Below are positions 27,638-39,336 of a stretch of 64,000 nt of DNA, one piece after another; position 1 is the stretch's first letter, and each line of letters starts with the position of its first letter. The notes below the pieces were generated by a model that was given only the letters and a program-made list of their open reading frames with translations, had not been told where the DNA came from and made no database searches. This DNA comes from Calliopsis andreniformis (Eukaryota; Arthropoda; Insecta; Hymenoptera; Andrenidae), in assembly GCF_051401765.1 (NCBI RefSeq), contig NC_135073.1:9424001-9488000 (forward strand), given 5' to 3'. The position numbers and the translations under genes are program-made.

Positions 27638-27831
27638 CGGCACCTTCCCATTTGTCTTCTCCGCGTCGTTGTTCTCCAGCAATGGAGCGCTGCTGCTCTT
27701 TCCGCCCATCTCCACGGTTAGGGGTTCCGGTTTCAGCTGAAGGCTCGCTGCAGAAGGCGAGGATGGTGCTCGCGGGGGAGTATCCAACAATTCCCCGGAG
27801 CTTAATGAACTACTCGCGGTAGTGGACAGAC
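27638..27831 (-). CDS. Coding exon, fifth of five chained exons
   Basis: After a 1,039-nt intron the acceptor TTTTCTCGTCGATAG opens a 194-nt exon that starts in phase 1 and ends in phase 0 at GTGCCG|GTGAGTG. The split codon becomes Cys, followed by LSTTASSSLSSGELLDTPPR, then APSSPSAASLQLKPEPL, TVEMGGKSSSAPLLENN and DAEKTNGKVP. It again looks disordered, with LDTPPRAP and PSSPS as likely phosphorylation-type segments. A second in-frame GT donor lies 6 nt upstream (AAG|GTGCCG), so Val-Pro may be optional. There is no stop codon, so the gene continues toward lower coordinates. Confidence 0.78.
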
Positions 27832-28870
27832 CTATCGACGAGAAAACGAAGCACGTTACACACACCATCGCGATAGTATAAATGAAATTACATAACACGC
27901 AAAGACGATTTTCTGAAAGACGCGCACACGATGACCTTCCGAATAAGACTAATTATCCCGATTGACTCGTGAGGCCTCGAACTCCCCACCCATCACCCCA
28001 CTCCCCACCTATTATACGAAATAAATAATTCTTAGAAGCACTGTCACGAATCCACAATTTTGTGTGTTAATTATGTTCTGGTGACTCGACTCGAAAGAAT
28101 GTTTCCTATTATTTTAGTTGTAAAAAGGACGAAATGAGGCAATAATAGAAGACTCATTTCACGATTTAGGGAAGTAAATCGGTAATTTTTAAAGAATTAA
28201 GCCAGTAAGTAATGTATCCTGCGCGCGTCAGAGACGAACTAGTTATAACCCACTTCGCTAGGGCGCAGTCTAGTGATAGCGCTCTTATTGCTATTTCGGC
28301 GCGTGGTTTTAAATGGGGGAACACTCTAAAAAGTGCTGTAAACAGTTTTTAATCACCACGTATGAATTAATTATAGAATTAAAGAAACTTTGCATTTGAA
28401 CTTAGAATGATCTTTTTACCTACTAATTGTAAAATTAAAATCAGACAGACTTCGGTTATAATGCTATCATTATAACATTCTACAATAATCTACAACAAAA
28501 TTATTCTCCGTATCATAAAATTATAAACAGCAACCTATCCCTTACCACTTATTAACAAAAATATTGATCATTCCTTACTCTTACTTCTTATTTCCTGCGA
28601 GACATAATAGTTTCTTGTACGTTTCGTCTATTCCCACCGAGTCGAGGAACATCGCTAATTTCAGCGATCAAAAGCGCGCGAGTCAGTTAATTGCATCGCA
28701 AACGTTAGGGACAAAAGTGGTGTTTGACATTGGAAAATATTATCCTTTCAAACGATGAGCTTTCGTGCGGGGCAATTTGCATCCCATCCTCGAATACATG
28801 GCTATACGCGACGTGTTTAGAGGCTCGATTAGCGCGTTCGAAGTCATCGGTGCATGTTAATTAAACTCAC

Positions 28871-29110
28871 ACAACGGCAGATTGGTCGGTCGGAGAGGCT
28901 TGATCCTCGGCAGGGTGTCGTCGAGGCCGCTGCTGCTGTCCACCGCGTCCTGGGAATATTGGTCGTCGTTTTCTTTCGTTTGCGTGTGCACACTCTCGCG
29001 TTTGATCCACACGTCTTGGGAATGCTTGTCGTTTCGTGAGCTTAACTTCGACGGCCGTCGCCGGATCCTCTCCCAGGTTTCCTTTCGATGGCACTTACTG
29101 GACGACGGGG
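28871..29110 (-). CDS. Coding exon, fourth of five, phase 1-1 and 240 nt
   Basis: The acceptor ATATTACCACAG and a GTGAGT donor bound 240 nt in phase 1 at both ends. The split codon from the previous exon is completed as Pro, giving PPSSSKCHRKETWERIRRRP. A charged segment follows (VWIKRESVHTQTKENDD), then AVDSSSGLDD, TLPRIKPLRP and TNLPL. It is more basic and less serine-rich than its neighbours. A second CCAG lies 13 nt into the exon, but using it would shift the frame, so the upstream acceptor is preferred. A GTAAGT inside the exon just after it is probably not used. No domain is recognised. Confidence 0.78.
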
Positions 29111-29536
29111 CTGTGGTAATATGAGAAAGGAAATCGTCTTCACGTCGTTGGTGATTCAACATTTTTTCAATTGAGCTTCATTCACTTATCCATTGCAATT
29201 TAAATGGAACACTAGAATGTCTCGATTGCTAATTTGCAGTACTATGTCTCAGAACAATAAAATTAAACAAATGAGGTATACAATTTCAAGGGAAAAATCA
29301 TCGAAGAGTAAATTGAATATTAAAATAAATTGATGTACGAATAAGATTATAAACTAGAAATTAAATAAAATTAAGTGGAAATTCTCTTTACTACCCTCTA
29401 ATTTGTTAAATAGAAAATAGACACAAATTCAAATTTTATGGCTTTCTAATTTCTACATCAAATTTTTAAATAGTTTCTAAGGTTTGCAGCAATTTCCAGA
29501 ATGTAATATCCTTACAAGAAACAATAATCGACTTAC

Positions 29537-29776
29537 GCTTAACTATCCGTCGATCTGTACTTCTAGGAGGACTGGCAGTGCCAATGCCACTTTCGAGCGG
29601 AGATGCTCTGTCGGTTGTATCCGGCGACAGACTTCCGGAGGAAATCTCGTCCATGCTCTGAAGTAGATCCTGTGACGAGGACGAAGATCTATTGTCGTCG
29701 TCCACTGTGTCTTGTGGTGAAGCTGGGTCCAGTGTGCTTTCGTCTTGTAACGATTGGGAATCCATTTGCGATTCCG
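29537..29776 (-). CDS. Coding exon, third of five, phase 1-1 and 240 nt
   Basis: The acceptor CACGTTTCCAG and a canonical GTAAGT donor bound exactly 240 nt. The phase-1 join from the preceding exon restores an Ala codon, and the frame reads on as ESQMDSQSLQDESTLDPASP. It continues with an acidic stretch, a run of five serines, then SLSPDTTDRASPLESG and TASPPRSTDRR. The exon is rich in proline-directed Ser/Thr sites and acidic residues, which fits a regulatory disordered segment. Because start and end phases are equal, the exon could be skipped without changing frame. Confidence 0.8.
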
Positions 29777-30138
29777 CTGGAAACGTGAATTTCAACACAC
29801 AGATAACACATTCGCATCCAACAATTATTTTAATCGGTAGTCTTTTCTACGAGCTGAATTTATTTTAAATTAGAGAATAAATTAATTTGAAAAATTAAAT
29901 GTCAAACGATTTTCTTTCTCAAAATTCGATGAATCACAAAACTAGCGACTGAAGGTTGAATGTACAGTGTTTCTGGTAGCCAAATAGTTCATACGAAAGT
30001 GTACAAGTGGTTCGTTCAATTAAACTATGCACTTCAGTGATTGAAGTACATCCACGAGTTAGGTCAAAACCTCAAATAATCACTGACGCGGAAAGACGGG
30101 CAAAGTTTTAAGGACACTCGAACAAAGATGAAAGTTAC

Positions 30139-30313
30139 CTCGAGGAGATTCGCAATCACTGACCCACGTGAAGCTCGAACTTCTTGAAATAGCTGGCGAA
30201 GTTTGGGTCGCCATGTCGGAGCAAGTGAGAGAATCCATCGGCGGACTGTTCGGGCAACATGAGCCAGAACCGTTTCGAATCTTTGATAACAGGGACTGAA
30301 GAGAAATTGGTAG
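30139..30313 (-). CDS. Coding exon, second of five chained exons of the same gene
   Basis: This exon follows the 526-codon exon after a 715-nt intron and continues in phase 0, adding 58 codons plus one base. The acceptor is GAAACGCTTTCAG and the donor is GAG|GTAACT. The peptide begins LPISLQSLLSKIRNG, then a Cys/Ser/Pro-rich stretch (SCCPNSPPMDS) and a run of Ser and Thr ending SDCESPR. A second acceptor CTTCAG lies 18 nt inside the exon and keeps the frame, so a form lacking LPISLQ is possible. The intron upstream of it contains a 240-bp TTAA-type element. No domain is recognised. Confidence 0.8.
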
Positions 30314-30658
30314 CTGAAAGCGTTTCAATTTATTAACCGAGGAAAATGCTGGAACTCAATATTACACTGCATACATATACATATTTTAAAAAAAACTTTC
30401 ATTAAAGGTTCAAACAAAAAGAAGAATACATTCGTATTCAACATATATAGAATTCCATAGTGAAACACACCTATTTTTTAACATGTGAAATGTATTTTAT
30501 AGTAATTATATGTATTCAACATTTTTATACTTGAATTTCAATATTTGAAAATAAAATTACACATTTTGAAATGGTGTTACATATCTACATAATTCTTTCT
30601 ATTTTATCTAATTTTAATAAAAAGAACCTATTTACTTTACTTTATAATATACACATGA

Positions 30659-30898
30659 GGTAAATATGTCAGTTGTTAAACATGTCCCAATACCTAATCA
30701 CCAACATTAATTTTGTTCAGTTTTAGGCTTAAATTCTGATGTATTAGGTAACCTAATTAAAACGAAAAACTAGTATCATAAAATAGTATCTTCAATTTCT
30801 GGGACCCTAATAATTAATGCCTCGGGACATACAGTTGTAGACTATTTATTTTAAGGGATATTTGACATCCTAAACATTTGAGTATTGAGACATTTACC
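30659..30898. mobile_element. 240-bp TTAA-associated element (family C), copy 1, intronic
   Basis: The element begins GGTAAATATGTCAG and ends TGAGACATTTACC followed by TTAA. It matches copy 2 along its full length in the same orientation, including ATGTATTAGG and GGGATATTTGACAT. It lies in the intron between the 526-codon exon and the next exon. The TTAA flank is typical of piggyBac-type insertion. Confidence 0.7.
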
Positions 30899-31028
30899 TT
30901 AATGGTTAAAAAGTAGATATACAAAATAGCAGAAAAAAAAATAGAAACTTCTCATTCCTTTCTCTGTAATGCTAAGGTATCTCCAAAGAAAAAGAAAAAA
31001 TATTAAACTTAAGATGACCGCAGCTCAC

Positions 31029-32606
31029 CGAGCCAGATCTGGAACTCTGCTCGTCCATTATTTTCTTCATCTCGACGTTCCCCATCCGATCAAACTTCCC
31101 GCTATCAACGCTGCCAAGGGACTCAACATTGTCGTCTTCCGGGAGATCGCAGCTGACGCCCACGTCGTTGCCCCTCGATCTCGACAGGGAGAACTTTTTC
31201 AGGTCCACCGGGCTGAGCTGTCTGACGTCCTTATCAGACTCGGACAACCTCTTCGCCGCCGCGTCCGAGCGTAAAGTCAGCGGGGACAGAGCCCTCTTCT
31301 TCGAGAAGTGCCCATCCTTCGAGCTAATCTGTCCATTCTTCAGCCCTTCGTTCTCCAGCTGAGGGAAGTCCTGGTCAGGCAACGAGGACACTCTAACCAG
31401 CACAACGTCCTCCGAGTTCTCATGGAACACTGGCGCGTGTTTCTTCCACAAGAACTTAGAGAACAGAGACTTCTTCTCCTCGGTCGGCGTCACTGGCGCC
31501 GATTTCGCTCCGTTGCTCTCCAACGACCTCTGCCCAACTTGAAGCTTATCCTCGTCGAGGTCGTAATCGGGATCCGCGTGATCCTCGCCGCGTCGTATCC
31601 TGACCAATCGCGGCACCCTTCTTCGTTTCTGGCTCATCAGGTTCAACGGAAGACTGGTCTTCCTGTGGGCGTCCGAGCGTTGTCTCGGTGGTAACTTCGC
31701 GTACGATTCATCGATCGCTGGGTCGCCGTCCACGAAGATGCGAGGTGGAGTCATTTTAATGGCTAACCTGATCCCATTGGCCACGCTGCCTTCATTGGTC
31801 TTTGAGCTTACTTCTACGTGTTTCTTTGGTTCGTCTAGGCTCTTCCCTAGGTACTTGGCGCGCGACCCGTCTCTCTCGCGTCCCCGATCCAGCATCGAGG
31901 GTAGACTAGAAGCGTTCCGATCCGCTTGGTTCTCCATGAAGCACGTCGACGACGGATCGCTGGGCTCGTCGTAGTCGGAAGTCAAGACATCCCCTGGAGT
32001 GTATCGTCCACGTCTCGCTATGATGTCCTGCAGGTTCTCGGGCAGGCTGCCGCTCTTCCTGCGACCGTTCTCAGGCGGATCGATCCGATCCCGCGGCTCG
32101 TCGTAGTCGGAGCTCAACAGGAAGCGATGATCCGTCTCGTCGGCGAACAACTTTCCATTTCGTCGATCACGGTGGCTCTCTTTGCTCCGGCGGGACGATG
32201 ATCGATCGGCGCCCGTCTCGCACGAGCTTCCCGCGGAACTCTCGCTGTCCGATATGCCGAACTCGCTCAGCAGCTCCTTGTACTGCACGATCCTCTGGTC
32301 TTCCTTGTTCCCGCGACGATCTGGCTCCCGTCGCGACTTTTCTTTGGTCAGCTCGTTGATTTCGTTCGCGATGATCGTGTTGAACTCGGCCAGGATGCTG
32401 TTCGACCAGTCGCCTAAATCCTTCGAGACGTTGCAGCCTCTGCTCGCCGAGTTCTGCCGTCTGAAGGTGCCTTTCGTCGGCTTTGGAGTGTACAGGTCGG
32501 TAGTGTAACTTAAAGGCTGGGGTGGCGGACGCGGGATGTACTTTGGCTCCTCCGCGATGGTCAGCGGAGTCGTTGGTGCCGACTCGATGATTTCACCGAT
32601 CTCCTC
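31029..32606 (-). CDS. Large internal coding exon of an unrecognised Ser/Pro-rich scaffold-like protein
   Basis: This exon gives 526 codons with no stop. It starts after a pyrimidine-rich acceptor (TTTGTTTCTTTCCAG) and ends at a GTGAGC donor, phase 0 at both ends. Local residues 24-32 are proline-rich (IPRPPPQPL), 67-90 form a likely amphipathic helix (DWSNSILAEF onward), and 327-342 are a basic KRRR/RIRR cluster. Two SDYDEP motifs place tyrosines at residues 168 and 212. Many S/T-P sites occur (VTPTEE, ALSPLT, RQLSPVD). There is no membrane segment or recognisable folded domain, and the composition is charged and Ser-rich, so the product is probably largely disordered. A long open frame could also start at an internal GTG at 32288, but the frame continues upstream to the acceptor and contains no early Met, so the true start is in an earlier exon. 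I do not recognise the family. A cytoskeletal or signalling scaffold is inferred from the motifs only. Confidence 0.85.
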
Positions 32607-35600
32607 CTGGAAAGAAACAAAATTGGATGGTTAGTCTTGGAATATGATACGAGTTTTGGATTTTTGTGAAAGAAGAAGACTAAGTTATTTGTTGATTTCT
32701 CTGGATTTGGATAATCTTGAAACACTTAGTTTTACTTTAGGCAGTTCTTTAATCTGAGTTATCAAGTGTTCAAAGCTTTCAGTATTCACACAGAATCTTT
32801 AAACAGTACCTAAGTATCTTTCATAAACTCTTTAAAATTAGGTATATGTAATTCTGTAAACACTGACTCTGAAAGCATTAATTGGATTTCGTTTTTGCTT
32901 CACCACATTATCTAACAGAATACTTTCTAAATGACTAGTTCCCTTAAAATTCAGCTGACTTTCGGTTTCATATGCCACAGATCAAACAGTTCTTCGCTAA
33001 AGATGAAATTCTTTAAATGCCATGCTTCTAAATGTCTACGAACTAGAAGTTGTTCATTACCGCAATAGTTAACAGTCGTTTTGCAGTGTCTATTCTCACT
33101 TCCCAATCATCCCATTTATAACAACAACGACTAGCCAAGTCGGTGAATCTCTAAAAGGTTAACTGAATTTACCTTAAACCGCGTTATTATCGGTTACGCA
33201 ACAGCATGAACGACTCAAAATTGCCTCTCGATTGGGCCGAGTATGGACTCGTGGAACCAAAGCGTTTGTCAGCAACCGTGTCCATCAGATTATCTTGCCA
33301 GTGTGTAAAGAAAACTTGAACAAGTGTCGTGTACAAACTGAACAGGTTTCTAAACGGGCGATCGAGGTTAATTGACCCTTGTCCACGCGGAGATAACTCC
33401 ATAAATTAGAAACATCACTTTCTATGCTTAATGGAGGGGGTCGCAATAAAGAGTTTGAAAAGAAGCACGCTCGTCCCAATTTTTTTTATCTACCCATGAT
33501 ATTACAAACGAGTGCTGGGAACAGCAGGTTTCGGTCTCGTCAGCATTATAACCGCTTCATTATGGACAGCTTTATAAATAAGCTTCACCGATTTAACCAG
33601 AGGCGAGCTAGTTCCGTCTCGGCCGCAAGGGTCCGTCAAGCAGCCGCTGTTAAAGGGAATCACGAGCTGAAAGCTTCTCCCTTTCAACGATGAATAATAG
33701 GTCATGGAAACTATGCTTTCCGCGGTTATTAGTTCCTCAAGATTTACACTGCAATCTCTCAGTCCTCAGACTGTGATTTCGTTACTCAATTTCAGTCCGA
33801 TGTTTCTTGTGAGAAGTCCTGTTATTAGCAGAGACACAGCAGTGCTCGAGGCAGCATGAAAATTGCTTTTGGAGGTTTCTCAGGATATAGCTAAGAGAGT
33901 ATACATAAACTTAAGGGGAAATTTAACGATTTACATTAATTACATTCGCCTGGGTTTTGAATTTCATTTAGTGAATAGCAAAATAGTGTCAATTACTTCT
34001 TTAACCGAATAAAAAGAAACAAGACAGAAAATAACAGATTGTGAAATAAATCATTTGAAGTATTTTTGTATCTCACGATTTCTATACTACATTTCTGAAG
34101 ATTTGCAGAGATTAAGTCCCTTCGACATTTACCTATCTTCACTGCAAAATTATGAAAATGAGCTAAAATATTATATAAATCAATTCCCCATACTTTCTAA
34201 TACGATAAGATTCATGATTCAGAGCACAGAAAGTTCACCCCAAACAAAACTTTCATTTCAACCAAATGAAAGTCCGACTTCACGGGAAACTAAAAATTCA
34301 ACTACCGACTGAAACGCCAGCAGGAAGCCTGCCAGGAGAAAGAAGTCAAAAATTGAAAGGTATCCTTTGTCCGACTTCATTAATCATCATCTGCTTGGGC
34401 CTCCAGAGTCTGAGCGATCACCGATTGTTACAAAAAGAGGACTACGCACATCGATTTCACGCGCCATTCTTTCTTTCTCGAGATTTCTTCCTTTTCCATG
34501 GTAACATTTTCATTTGTACCGTCGGAGTTCTTGGTCGAAAAGCAACCTTACGTCGTCCATCTGCCTCGAATTTACATAAACCGCAAGAGAGGTCGATTCG
34601 ACTGACTCACGTTTCATAGTTGATAGCGACGACTAAAAGATCGCATCACCTTCGACGTCCAGGCAATCTATCAGCCGGCTGCGCAGCGCTCTATGGCGCG
34701 CGTAATGAAAAGGTTGATTAAACCTACTCGGCCAGGTCGAATTGTGATTCCCTAGGTGAGATTAACTGAGATGCTGATACGCAGTTCTATCATTAATCAA
34801 ACGGCGAATATTATTTGTGCACGGGTTCCTTTTAAAGGGACCCTTTAATACGGCGCAACAGGCAGCTATCAGGCTCGCGGTGATACTGAAAAATCGATCC
34901 CACGGAATTTAGAGGCTTCTTCGCTGCTGTAATACCGATGTTCCTCATTGTGGAGCTATTCTTCCTTTTTTCCTATTCGTTATTCCAATTATCCTACTAT
35001 GAGGAGTAATATGTCTTATACGTTAGGTATTTTATTGCTGTCCCTATTATTCCTAACTTCTTCTGACTTCGTGATGGATCATAGTAGTACAGCGTTTTCC
35101 AGTCGAAACGTGCTCAAAGGTGTCTCTAACTGTAAATTCAATTTGCGCGCTTCGAGTTCGATAAACGTTAGCGCTGCTCGCCGAGATCTGTGTAATATCG
35201 ATTATAACTCCCGCTGTGAGGATTGACGGATGCGGGGCTTTTAACGCCGAGATGTCAGATGAAATCAATTGTGCTACTCTTCAGATAGGCTTGGTTTCTA
35301 ATGCTCTTACCGACACACACTTATTGTTCTATTTAGCGAGCTAAAAGGTAGCGTACTAATTTTTTCAATCTTCTCGATACAATTGAAATAAGGTCACTGT
35401 AGTCACTATCCTACTGAGATATTCATAACATCGCCTATGATTCGCTATCTTATTATGATATCTAGACTATCTTCTCTCACATGCAAAGTCTAACTCATTC
35501 CTAAGACCTAATTCGATGTAATATTGAAATGCAAACACACAGTACTGGATAGTTCTCAAACTTTCCTTTCCATCGTGAACCAATTCCTGGGGTAGCACAT

Positions 35601-38600
35601 TAATTTCGACGTTATCTTTTAGGTAGAGTTATTTTCAGGGACGATGGTAGCCACGAGCGCGAGTCAAACAGTTGCAATTTCTGTTGCGCCATCGAGACAA
35701 CATGTCGACGAGAATTAGCGCCCAGGCGCAATTGTTTAACTGGTAGAAAGATAGATACGTCGGGGCGCAGATTAGTCACTGATAAGAATCCGATGAACAA
35801 CTCCGACACAGTTATATTCCGTTGTCCCACGTAAGTCAGCTGCCACATGTGTGCCTGCAAGCGCGCGAAGGCAACACCGATGTCAGAACAATAGGAAGCT
35901 CGTACCTGATGATTAATCGCCAAGCTGGTTATAACTATGGAAATTGACAGGCACGTATTATAATTAGAATTTTATTCCTGGACGATTTAATCGAATAAAA
36001 ATTAAGGTTTATAACTCTCTAAATTCAATAGAGTGCTATAGAAGTGAAACTTGAGAATTGACTATGTAGGGTGTGAATGACTGTCCATAAACGAACATAA
36101 AATTTTGCTTATTTTAAGAAATCAATTTTTATATTAGTTTCATTATTTTATTGGATAAACTATTTCATGTTGGGAGAAAGCAGTGACCAAAATCACAGAA
36201 ATTATGATATCAACTATATATCAGCTTAATAAATGTGCCAATTTGTATGTTACGACTGAAGAATGTTGGAATGGAATAGTAATCACAATTGTAGGCGTGC
36301 ATGTGGTAAAAAGTAAAGGCAACTATAATCAAGACGATTCACTTTGCACTTCCGTGTCGGTCAAAGTGTTGCTTTCAATTCGACTTTAAATGTCCGTTTA
36401 GTTACTCTATGGACCCTAGTAATTAAAAATTTGAATTATGAGCAGGTCCTGCTCTATGAAAAAATTTCAAATTTTGTATGTATCCCTAACTATCGTTTCA
36501 AAAATAAAATTATAATCTGCAACAGTTATTTCTTCTTTTACCTTATTTTATTTTAAATTTTATTTTTCCATTCGATGAAAGTTCCACCTTCAAAAAACGT
36601 CATGGGCCTCGAATCGTTTTCATTCAAATACTGCTTTCGTGAACTTCTACGCAGAAGTATCATCTTAAACCTATCGTATTTACTTTAAGAATTATGATGG
36701 AATATTTCACGATAGTATATACGTACATGATAACAAATCGATGAGACGAATAGAAGACCTCAGTTATTAAATCACATTATGCATGTAATTTATAACTGTT
36801 CTTACTCAAGCAAACGATAAAATTTTAAATACACCATTGTCCTAAGTAATATTGTATTAGCGAATGTGACACGCAAGTACATCAGTCTCTATTGGCATAC
36901 TCACGACTCTCGTAATTTTTCTTCCCACTATACATGTATTTCCGCCTTTGCCAGGGCACAAATAGAGATATTCAGGCACAGTGCTATTACAAGAAACGCC
37001 TACAAAGTCGATGGTGTTACGAAACGGCAATATCTTAACCTCTCTCGAAGGATATTGGCTCACCTATGCCCATTAACATGAATGTTATTTAACACGCTCG
37101 CTGGGAATGCGTCGGCCAATGATTCTAGTTGCATGAGGTCGTAAATTAACTTGCTATTCAAAAATGCACCATTATTTGAACGTTGCATGCGCGGTATAAT
37201 CAAAACAACAATTTCTCTGATCCCTGAACAACCATTGGGTAACACTTCCTCTGGTGCATAAGAGATAATTGATGAAACATATTTACGATTTCTAGAATTT
37301 CTTTACTTAACTCACTGACACGAATTAGTAGAATGCACACCTGTTTTCCAATTCACCACCCGTAAGAAATTCATAAGATAAAAGTTAAAGTTCATAAGTA
37401 TCGAAATTTCCTGTTTATGTATCAGTCTTTTCCATAGTTGATTTTCTAGTTTTAGTTCCACTTGTACTAATCAATTCATTATGTCATTAATCAAGACTAT
37501 TTTATTATTACATACTTCTGTTCTGTAGGATATCATTACTTGGTTAATCTTATATGCAATTTTCTAGAGAACTGCAACCATTTATTATTTCCATTTCAAC
37601 TTAGTTCAAAATAAATGTTTCAGCCACTAGATTACACAAAATGTTTCTAAATGGATATGTAGACAGATCATATATCGGTCCAAAAATGATCACAGTAAAA
37701 CCGTATACCTATCTACCTTACATCTTTTGATGCCCATATTGATTACACTTGAACACAGAAAACAAGCACGAGATAAAACAGGATGCAGCAAATGAATGCA
37801 TCGACCTCTTAATGAATTTGCGAAAGGAAATGTTAGTTGGGGCAAATGGAACACAGACTCTTTGATCTCATTGTCCCTTTGATCTTCGATGCATTTCCGT
37901 GATCCTGGTGGTTCAAGAAGAGACAGAAGTATCTTCCGGTGAAAAGCCAGTGATACTCAAGGCCCTCTGCTCGGTGAAAGCAAAGGGTGAACTGGCAAAT
38001 GAATGGCCAGAGGAAACCTTCGGAACGTCTGTCGGCGATTCGCTAATGATTACACGGCGCAGTCGGTCAACGAATGAAGAAGCTCGCGAGCAGGGGCTTG
38101 GCTTGGCGGCCCAAATAATTACATAGCTCGAAATCGATGAGTCGAATTCCTTTTCGCCGAACCTTTGTCACGTTTTATGATTAAAATTAACATTCAAACT
38201 TTCCCCGAGTATGCTGGACCTCCATTTATTCGAACATATTGGGAAGCGAATTTCTTATCTTTTTTAATTTTACTTTCATATTGAAAAAGGATACTTTAAA
38301 ATTTTTCGTTTCTTTTTGTTCGTTGCGTGTCATTTTCCAGAGACTGCCTCTTGTTTGAGCGCTCATTGTAACTCAAAGACACTCCATATTAAATAATCAG
38401 TTCAGTGAATCGGATATTGAGCAAAATTTCCTTTCGATAAATGAAGTTCCAGTGTAGCTAATTTAGCCAATCTACTGAATATGTTTCTTGCTATTTTTGC
38501 ATGTTAGTTTAGAAAATTCACTTCTATTGGGATTCAACATAAACGCCACGACATCTGACAACATAGAAGAAAAATGTTATTAACGCCGCGTTGAGAACAT

Positions 38601-39293
38601 ATTTCCCTTCAATAATTTTCCTTCGATTGTAATTTACATTTTCACATTACTTAAAGACAGTTACGTGTATTTCGCAATCAACAGTGTTATTTGTCGCCAT
38701 ATTTAGAGCATATTACTTAAACTCCCTCCTTAAAAAAAACAATAAATAAACATAAAAACGTTATAATAAGTTTCTAAAGATTCTTAGGAAACAAATAGAT
38801 GAACTTTGATTGAATTTTACTTATCGAAGCTCAAATTTTGGAAATACATTTTCGATAATACATTCTAATACCGATACCTTATCAACTAAGTATTAAAATC
38901 CATCCATGCCAAACGTATTTAAACACGTTACTCAAATTTCCCCGCCAAGCATCGATCAAACGCCATTTCCAAGGAGCTTGAACACAGATTCCAAGCAAAG
39001 TGGCAAAGCAACAGAATAAACGGGAAGTGCCGACAACTAGTAAAAGACAAGATAACAGGCGGCTGGAATTCAGTGAAACTTCCCTGCGGCTCGATGCAAC
39101 GCATCAGTCACAGGACGACTGTGGTACAAACGAATTAATTAGAGACTTTACAACAGGGTAGACAAGACCGTAGTGACCTTTTGATGTCGATGCGTGATTT
39201 CACCGTGTGTCGTGCCGAATCGTCCTCCTTTGCAGCGAGTAGCTGCGGCTGGCGGGGAAGAAAAATTAATAAAGAAATATCGGAGATGCTCGT

Positions 39294-39336
39294 TAGAAGA
39301 AGAAGAGGAGGATGAAGAGGAGGAGGAGAAGGAATC
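39294..39336. repeat. GAA/GAG/GGA purine microsatellite
   Basis: A purine run of GAAGAAGAAGAGGAGGATGA type. It creates a poly-Glu frame on the plus strand and poly-Ser or Leu on the minus strand; neither is supported as coding. Confidence 0.8.
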
